DNA of 64,000 bases, from the NCBI GenBank assembly GCA_009667805.1, contig CM019071.1, positions 47,999,593-48,063,592 on the forward strand. The letters run 5' to 3'. Source of the stretch: Leptobrachium leishanense. Its lineage: Eukaryota; Chordata; Amphibia; Anura; Megophryidae. Below are positions 55,626 through 64,000 of this stretch, piece after piece (position 1 is the first letter of the stretch; each line of letters starts with the position of its first letter). Both the position numbers and the translations under genes were made by a program. The notes under the pieces are model-generated. The model saw only the letters and a list, made by a program, of their open reading frames with translations. It made no database searches and was not told the origin of the DNA.

Positions 55626-57146
55626 GAGTAATATGGTGGTTATATGGAGTAATAGGAGGGGTTATAGGGAGGTTATATGGAGTAATAGGAGGGGTTATAG
55701 GGAGGTTATATGGAGTAATAGGAGGGGTTATATGGAGTAATATGGTGGTTATATGGAGTAATAGGAGAGGTTATAGGGAGGTTATATGGAGTAATAGGAG
55801 GGGTTATAGGGAGGTTATATGGAGTAATAGGAGGGGTTATAGGGAGGTTATATAGAGTAATAGGAGGGGTTATAGGGAGGTTATATAGAGTAATAGGAGG
55901 GGTTATAGGGAGGTTATATGGAGTAATAGGAGGGGTTATAGGGAGGTTATATGGAGTAATAGGAGGGGTTATATGGAGTAATAAGAGGGGTTATAGGGAG
56001 GTTATATGGAGTAATAGGAGGGGTTATATGGAGGTTATATGGAGTAATAGGAGGGGTTATATGGAGTTATAGGAGGGGTTATATGGAGGTTATATGGAGT
56101 AATAGGAGGGGTTATAGGGAGGTTATATGGAGTAATAGGAAGGGTTATAGGGAGGTTATATGGAGTAATAGGAGGGGTTATAGGGAGGTTATATGGAGTA
56201 ATAGGAGGGGTTATAGGGAGGTTATAGGGGGGTTATATGGAGTAATAGGAGGGGTTATAGGGAGGTTATATGGAGTAATAGGAGGGGTTATATGGAGTAA
56301 TAGGAGGGGTTATAGGGAGGTTATATGGAGTAATAGGAGGGGTTATAGGGAGGTTATATGAGTAATAGGAGGGGTTATATGGAGGTTATATGGAGTAATA
56401 GGAGGGGTTATAGGGAGGTTATATGGAGTAATAGGAGGGGTTATATGGAGGTTATATGGTGTAATAGGAGGGGTTACAGGGAGGTTATATGGAGTAATAG
56501 GAGGGGTTATAGGGGGTTATATGGAGTAATAGGGGTTATATGGAGTAATAGGAGGGGTTATAGGGAGGTTATATGGAGTAATAGGAGGGGTTATAGGGGG
56601 TTATATGGAGTAATAGGGGTTATATGGAGTAATAGGAGGGGTTATAGGGAGGTTATATGGAGTAATAGGAGGGGTTATAGGGAGGTTATATGGAGTAATA
56701 GGAGGGGTTATATGGAGGTTATATGGTGTAATAGGAGGGGTTATATGGAGTAATAGGAGGGGTTATAGGGGGTTATATGGAGTAATAGGGGTTATAGGGA
56801 GGTTATATGGAGTAATAGGAGGGGTTATATGGAGTAATAGGAGGGGTTATATGAGGTTCTATGGAGTAATAGAAGGGGTTATAGGGAGGTTATATGGAGT
56901 AATAGGAGGGGTTATAGGGAGGTTATATAGATTAATAGGAGGGGTTATAGGAGGTTATATGGAGTAATAGGTGGGGTTATAGGGAGGTTATATGGAGTAA
57001 TAGGAGGGGTTATGGAGGTTATATAGAGTAATAGGAGGGGTTATAGGGAGGTTATATAGAGTAATAGGAGAGGTTATAGGAGGTTATATGGAGTAATAGG
57101 AGGGGTTATAGGGAGGTTATATGGAGTAATAGGAGGGGTTATAGGA
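55626..57146 (+). repeat. 33-bp minisatellite, forward segment 1
   Basis: About 46 units of TGGAGTAATAGGAGGGGTTA plus TAGGGAGGTTATA, 33 bp, with shortened units lacking TAGGGAGGTTA. The G-rich strand is the plus strand here. Ends at the strand switch near 57150. Confidence 0.97.
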
Positions 57147-60100
57147 GTAATTACTCCATATAACCTCCCTATAACCCTTCCTATTACTCCATATAACCTC
57201 CCTATACCCCTCCTTTTACTCCATATAACCTCCCTATAACCCCTCCTATTACTCCATATAACCTCCCTATAACCCCTCCTATTACTCCATATAACCTCCC
57301 TATAACCCTTCCTATTACTCCATATAACCTCCCTATAACCCCTCCTATTACTCCATATAACCTCCCTATAACCCCTCCTATTACTCCATATAACCTCCCT
57401 ATAACCCTCCTATTACTCCATATAACCTCCCTATAACCCCTCCTATTACTCCATAAACCTCCCTATAACCCTTCCTATTACTCCATATAACCTCCCTATA
57501 ACCCCTCCTTTTACTCCATATAACCTCCCTATAACCCCTCCTATTACTCCATATAACCTCCCTATAACCCCTCCTTTTACTCCATATAACCTAACTATAA
57601 CCCCTCCTATTACTCCATATAACCTCCCTATAACCCCTCCTATTACCCCATATAACCTCCCTATAACCCCTCCTATTACTCCATATAACCTCCCTATAAC
57701 CCCTCCTATTACTCCATATAACCTCCCTATAACCTCCTATTACTCCATATAACCTCCCTGTAACCCCTCCTATTACTCCATATAACCTCCCTATAACCCC
57801 TCCTATTACTCCATGTAACCTCCCTATAACCCCTCCTATTACTCCATATAACCCCTCCTATTACTCCATATAACCTCCCTATAACCCTCCTATTACTCCA
57901 TATAACCTCCCTATAACCCCTCCTATTACTCCATATAACCTCCTATAACCCCTCCTATTACTCCATATAACCTCCCTATAACCCCTCCTATTACTCCATA
58001 TAACCTCCCTATAACCCCTCCTATTACCCCATATAACCTCCCTATAACCCCTCCTATTACTCATATAACCTCCCTATAACCCCTCCTATTACTCCATATA
58101 ACCTCCCTATAACCCCTCCTATTACTCCATATAACCCTATAACCCCTCCTATTACTCCATAAAACCTCCCTAAAACCCCTCCTATTACTCCATATAACCC
58201 CTCCTATTACTCCCTATAACCCCTCCTATTACTCTATATAACCTCCATATAACCCCTCCTATTACTCCATATAACCTCCCTATAACCCCTCCTATAACCC
58301 CTCCTATTACTACAAATAACATCCCTATAACCCTCCTATTACCCCTCCTATTACTCTATATAACCTCCCTATAACCCCTCCTATTACTCTATATAACCTC
58401 CCTATAACCCCTCCTATTACTCCATATAACCTCCCTATAACCCCTCCTATTACTCCATGTAACCTCCCAATAACCCCTCCTATTACTCCATATAACCTCC
58501 CTATAACCCCTCCTATTACTCCATATAACCTCCCTATAACCCCTCCTATTACTCCATATAACCTCCATATAACCCCTCCTATTACTCCATATAACCTCCC
58601 TATAACCCCTCCTATTACCCCTCCTATTACTCTATATAACCTCCCTATAACCCCTCCTATTACTCCATATAACCTCCCTATAACCCCTCCTATTACTCTA
58701 TATAACCTCCCTATAACCCCTCCTATTACTCCATATAACTCCCTATAACCCCTCCTATTACTCATATAACCTCCTATAACCCCTCCTATTACCCCATATA
58801 ACCTCCCTATAACCCCTCCTATTACTCCATATAACCTCCCTATAACCCCTCCTATTACTCCATATAACCTCCCTATAACCCCTCCTATTACTCCATATAA
58901 CCTCCCTGTAACCCCTCCTATTACTCCATATAACCTCCCTATAACCCCTCCTATTACTCCATGTAACCTCCCTATAACCCCTCCTATTACTCCATATAAC
59001 CCCTCCTATTACTCCATATAACCTCCCTATAACCCTTCCTATTACTCCATATAACCTCCCTATAACCCCTCCTATTACTCCATATAACCTCCCTATAACC
59101 CCTCCTTTTACTCCATATAACCTCCCTATAACCCCTCCTATTACTCCATATAACCTCCCTATAACCCCTCCTATTACCCCATATAACCTCCCTATAACCC
59201 CTCCTATTACTCCATATAACCTCCCTATAACCCCTCCTATTACTCCATATAACCTCCCTGTAACCCCTCCTATTACTCCATATAACCTCCCTATAACCCC
59301 TCCTATTACTCCATAAAACCTCCCTAAAACCCCTCCTATTACTCCATATAACCCCTCCTATTACTCCCTATAACCCCTCCTATTACTCTATATAACCTCC
59401 ATATAACCCCTCCTATTACTCCATATAACCTCCCTATAACCCCTCCTATAACCCCTCCTATTACTACAAATAACATCCCTATAACCCCTCCTATTACCCC
59501 TCCTATTACTCTATATAACCTCCCTATAACCCCTCCTATTACTCTATATAACCTCCCTATAACCCCTCCTATTACTCCATATAACCTCCCTATAACCCCT
59601 CCTATTACTCCATGTAACCTCCCAATAACCCCTCCTATTACTCCATATAACCTCCCTATAACCACTCCTATTACTCCATATAACCTCCCTATAACCCCTC
59701 CTATTACTCCATATAACCTCCCTATAACCCCTCCTATTACCCCTCCTATTACTCTATATAACCTCCCTATAACCCCTCCTATTACTCCATATAACCTCCC
59801 TATAACCCCTCCTATTACTCTATATAACCTCCCTATAACCCCTCCTATTACTCCATATAACCTCCCTATAACCCCTCCTATTACTCCATATAACCTCCAT
59901 ATAACCCCTCCTATTACTCCATATATCCTCCCTATAACCCCTCCTATTACTCCATATAACCTCCCTATAACCCCTCCTATTACTCCATATAACCTCCATA
60001 TAACCCCTCCTATTACTCCTAAAACCTCCCTATAACCCCTCCTATTACTCCATATAACCTCCCTATAACCCCTCCTATTACTCATATAACCTCCCTATAA

Positions 60101-60186
60101 CCCCTCCTATTACTCCATATAACCTCCCTATAACCCCTCCTATTACTCCATATAACCTCCCTATAACCCCTCCTATTACTCCATAT
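57147..60186 (-). repeat. 33-bp minisatellite, inverted segment
   Basis: About 92 units in the opposite orientation (ATTACTCCATATAACCTCCC plus TATAACCCCTCCT). The left junction is ATAGGAGTAATTACTCCATA at about 57141-57160. Within this segment an array block recurs about 1154 bp apart: the rare words TACAAATAAC at 58311 and 59465, and AAAACCTCCCTAAAAC at 58161 and 59315. The minus-strand frames of up to 248 codons are artefacts. Confidence 0.97.
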
Positions 60187-60632
60187 TATATGGAGTAATA
60201 GGAGGGGTTATATGGAGTAATAGGAGGGGTTATAGGGAGGTTATATGGAGTAATAGGAGGGGTTATAGGGAGGTTATATGGAGTAATAGGAGGGGTTATA
60301 GGGAGGTTATATGGAGTAATAGGAGGGGTTATAGGGAGGTTATATGGAGTTATAGGAGGGGTTATAGGGAGGTTATATGGAGTAATAGGAGGGGTTATAG
60401 GGGGTTATATGGAGTAATAGGAGGGGTTATTGGGAGGTTATATGGAGTAATAGGAGGGGTTATAGGGAGGTTATATGGAGTAATAGGAGGGGTTATAGGA
60501 GGTTATATGGAGTAATAGGAGGGGTTATAGGGAGTAATAGGAGGGGTTATATGGAGTAATAGGAGGGGTTATAGGGAGGTTATAAGGAGTAATAGGAGGG
60601 GTTATAGGGAGGTTATATGGAGTTATAGGAGG
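60187..60632 (+). repeat. 33-bp minisatellite, forward segment 2
   Basis: About 13 units in the original orientation. The junction with the inverted segment is a perfect palindrome, TACTCCATATTATATGGAGT near 60177-60197. The last unit runs into GGGGTTGTGCAGTAG. Confidence 0.96.
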
Positions 60633-61269
60633 GGTTGTGCAGTAGTTGATGTGTATTTTCAGGGTATAAGCAGTAGGTATTTCCCGTCCTGGCTGCCGGC
60701 TCTCTCTCTTCGCTCGCTCGTCTCCGCTTTCCTCTCTGTGGATTTAATGGGCATTTTGTAACGCGCTCGTCGTTTATTAGGCTGCAGATATCTTTCTGTC
60801 TGCTCGGAGGAAGTTGTTGAATGTTAAGCAGGATTCTCCGGGCACATCGCTTCTGTATGCAGCAGATACTCGCCGTCTGTCTGCGTGCCAGATAACGCCA
60901 TCCCTTAAACCCATTAAACGCGTCGCCATTCTACAGCCTGTGACTGATCCGGCGCTCGCGTTGTATGGTAATAACCGCCACGGCGTATATTAAACGTTCA
61001 AATGTCATTTGTTATAATAAAATACATTTAGGTTTAGATAAAGGAAAAGACCAACGCATATAGAGCCGTCCTCCTCACTGGCCCTCGGCAGGTTGTGATT
61101 CAGTCATGCAAAGCTCCTCGGCGCCTGGGGGTGGGCACAGTAATAAGGGGGGCATAGAATAACGCTGGAATACTTATAGCATTGTTATATACCAGATATT
61201 CTCTTTTTTGCTTTGTCGTTATGGAGTACTGAGTGTAGATTGATGTGGGTGGAACAAAAAGTACTGCAG
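60633..61269. other. Spacer, CpG-containing, no gene recognised
   Basis: Includes a CT-rich run (CTCTCTCTTCGCTCGCTCGT) near 60702 and CpG-containing sequence at 60740-60990. AATGTCATTTGTTATAATAA near 61002 lies in a balanced, repeat-free stretch. No coding frame of note. Confidence 0.35.
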
Positions 61270-64000
61270 TACCCCCTCTGGGTTTATAATACCCCCTCTG
61301 GGTTTATAATACCCCTCATGTATCATAATACCCCCTCATGTATCATAATACCCCCCTCATGTATCATAATACCCCCCTCATGTATCATAATACCCCCTCA
61401 TGTATCATAATACCCCCTCATGTATCATAATACCCCCCTCATGTATTATAATACCCCCTCATGTATCATAATACCCCCCTCATGTATCATAATACCCCCC
61501 TCATGTATCATAATACCCCCCTCATGTATCATAATACCCCCTCATGTATCATAATACCCCCTCATGTATCATAACCCCCTCATGTATCATAATACCTCCT
61601 CATGTATCATAATACCCCCTCATGTATCATAATACCCCCTCATGTATCATAATACCCCCTCATGTATCATAATACCCCCTCATGTATCATAATACCCCCT
61701 ATGTATCATAATACCCCCTCATGTATCATAATACCCCCTCATGTATCATAATACCCCTCATGTATCATAATACCCCCTCATGTATTATAATACCCCCCTC
61801 ATGTATCATAATACCCCCCTCATGTATCATATACCCCCCCATGTATTATAATACCCCCCTCATGTATCATAATACCCCTCATGTATCCTAATACCCCCTC
61901 ATGTATCATAATACCCCCCTCATGTATCATAATACCCCCCTCATGTATCATAATACCCCCTCATGTATCATAATACCCCCTCATGTATCATAATACCCCC
62001 TCATGTATCATAATACCCCCCTCATGTATCATAATACCCCCCTCATGTATCATAATACCCCCTCATGTATCATAATACCCCCCTCATGTTATCATAATAC
62101 CCCCCTCATGTATCATAATACCCCCCTCATGTATTCATAATACCCCCTCATGTATCATAATACCCCCCTCATGTATCATAATACCCCCCTCATGTATCAT
62201 AATACCCCCCTCATGTATTCATAATATCCCCTCATGTATCATAATACCCCCCTCATGTATCATAATACCCCCTCATGTATCATAATACCCCCTCATGTAT
62301 CATAATACCCCCGTCATGTATCATAATACCCCCTCATGTATTATAATAATCCCCCTCATGTATCCTAATACCCCCTCATGTATCATAATACCCCCCTCAT
62401 GTATCCAATACCCCCCTCATGTATCCTAATACCCCCTCATGTATCCTAATACCCCCTCATGTATCCTAATACCCCCTCATGTATCCTAATACCCCCTCAT
62501 GTATCATAATACCCCCTCATGTATCATAATACCCCCTCATGTATCATAATACCCCTCGTGTATCATAATACCCCCCTCATGTATTATAATACCCCCCTCA
62601 TGTATCATAATACCCCCTCATGTATTATAATACCCCTCATGTATCCTAATACCCCCTCATGTATCCTAATACCCCCTCATGTATCATAATACCCCCCTCA
62701 TGTATCATAATACCCCCTCATGTATCCTAATACCCCCCTCATGTATTATAATACCAGCCTCATGTATCCTAATACCCCCTCATGTATCCTAATACCCCCC
62801 TCATGTATCCTAATACCCCCCTCATGTATCATAATACCCCCTCATGTATCATAATACCCCCGTCATGTATCATAATACCCCCCTCATGTATTATAATACC
62901 CCCTCATGTATCATAATACCCCCTCATGTATTATAATACCCCCTCATGTATCCTAATACCCCCTCATGTATCCTAATACCCCCTCATGTATCATAATACC
63001 CCCCTCATGTATCATAATACCCCCTCATGTATCCTAATACCCCCTCATGTATCCTAATACCCCCTCATGTATCCTAATACCCCCTCATGTATCCTAATAC
63101 CCCCCTCATGTATCCTAATACCCCCCTCATGTATCATAATACCCCCCTCATGTATCATAATACCCCCTCATGTATCACAATACCCCTGTCATGTATCCTA
63201 ATACCCCCTCATGTATCATAATCCCCCGTCATGTATCATAATACCCCCCTCATGTATCTAATACCCCCTCATGTATCCTAATACCCCCTTATGTATCATA
63301 ATACCCCCCTCATGTATCATAATACCCCCCTCATGTATTATAATACCCCCCTCATGTATTATAATACCCCCCTCATGTATCATAATACCCCCTCATGTAT
63401 CATAATACCCCCCTCATGTATCATAATACCCCCCATGTATCATAATACCCCCTCATGTATCATAATACCCCTCCTGTATCATAATACCCCCCATGTATTA
63501 TAATACCCCCTCATGTATTCATAATACCCCCTCATGTATTATAATACCCCCTCATGTATCATAATACCCCCCTCATGTATTATAATACCCCCCTCATGTA
63601 TTATAATACCCCCCTCATGTATTATAATACCCCCCTCATGTATCATAATACCCCCCTCATGTATTATAATACCCCTCATGTATTATAATACCCCCTCATG
63701 TATCATAATACCCCCTCATGTATCATAATACCCCCTCATGTATCATAATACCCCCCTCATGTATCATAATACCCCCCTCATGTATCATAATACCCCCTCA
63801 TGTATTATAATACCCCCCCATGTATCATAATACCCCCTCATGTATTATAATACCCCCCTCATGTATTAATAATACCCCCCTCATGTATCATAATACCCCC
63901 TCATGTATTATAATACCCCCCTCATGTATCATAATACCCCCCCATGTATTATAATACCCCCCTCATGTATCATAATACCCCCTCATGTATCATAATACCC
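61270..64000. repeat. 20-21 bp minisatellite (CCCCCTCATGTATCATAATA)
   Basis: About 130 units; the C-run varies from 4 to 7 and units interchange ATCATAATA, ATTATAATA and ATCCTAATA. ATCCTAATA units are confined mainly to 62350-63290, ATTATAATA units are frequent after 63330. It begins with two CCTCTGGGTTTATAATACCC units at 61273-61313 that look ancestral. The array continues beyond the window. Confidence 0.98.

Noticed and set aside
57879..60085. Glycine/arginine/valine-rich frames up to 248 codons
   Set aside because: Translations of the 33-bp array (11-residue period) without any unique sequence.

Overview
The window looks like nuclear DNA of a vertebrate, most likely an amphibian and probably a frog. 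The basis is its transposon fauna: Penelope-like retroelements, a CR1-type LINE, Tc1-like transposons with very long terminal repeats, and Harbinger-like and hAT-like non-autonomous elements, together with dispersed LINE/SINE tails of a kind I associate with amphibian genomes. I recognise no host protein-coding exon, rRNA, tRNA or CRISPR. The only recognisable proteins are transposon enzymes, and most are broken.

The dominant feature is tandem repetition. About 19 minisatellite arrays with unit lengths of about 17 to 52 bp occupy roughly 27 kb of the 64 kb. Most long open frames in the window lie in these arrays; they are stop-free by composition and are not genes. Main arrays: 1-793 (25 bp), 1836-3618 (22 bp), 3619-5190 (28 bp), 7690-10030 (30 bp, G-rich), 11030-11600 (27/21 bp), 11747-11960 (36 bp), 12198-12812 (25 bp), 13064-13811 (33 bp), 14588-16135 (36 bp), 17366-19945 (41 bp), 27400-29312 (29 bp), 35945-36475 (36 bp), 38170-42215 (48 bp, split by a CR1), 43364-45060 (50 bp, split by a hAT-like element), 53370-54692 (52 bp), 55626-60632 (33 bp, with two strand switches) and 61270-64000 (20-21 bp, running off the window). 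So many GC-skewed arrays suggest a subtelomeric or otherwise recombination-prone region, but no telomere repeat is visible.

Transposons, left to right: hAT-like ends at 794-992 and 1540-1835; a Penelope inverted terminal fragment at 5231-5390; nested Harbinger-like MITEs at 5872-7170; a deleted Tc1 at 21217-21874; Penelope-type palindromes and a GIY-YIG copy at 22000-23590; a TA-flanked palindromic MITE cluster at 25851-26626; Penelope and LINE-tail debris at 31721-33270; small foldback elements at 36566-36746 and 37212-37353; a 5'-truncated CR1 at 39173-40655; a 686-bp hAT-like element at 43726-44411; the longest Penelope copy (reverse transcriptase plus GIY-YIG) at 46265-49290; a large palindrome at 49410-49748; and a Tc1 with ~200-bp terminal repeats at 50171-52507, itself interrupted by a 776-bp insertion.

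The most interesting pattern is that three loci (1-992, 1540-3618, 43726-44411) carry the same minisatellite motif, in the same polarity, next to hAT-like termini and, in two of them, GC-rich inverted repeats. This suggests a group of non-autonomous DNA transposons that carry, and perhaps seed, minisatellites. The second is the 5-kb array that reverses strand twice at exact palindromic junctions. CpG-rich low-repeat stretches (about 7500-7680, 10040-10560, 13820-14440, 60640-61000) could hold promoters or first exons, but nothing in the sequence proves it.
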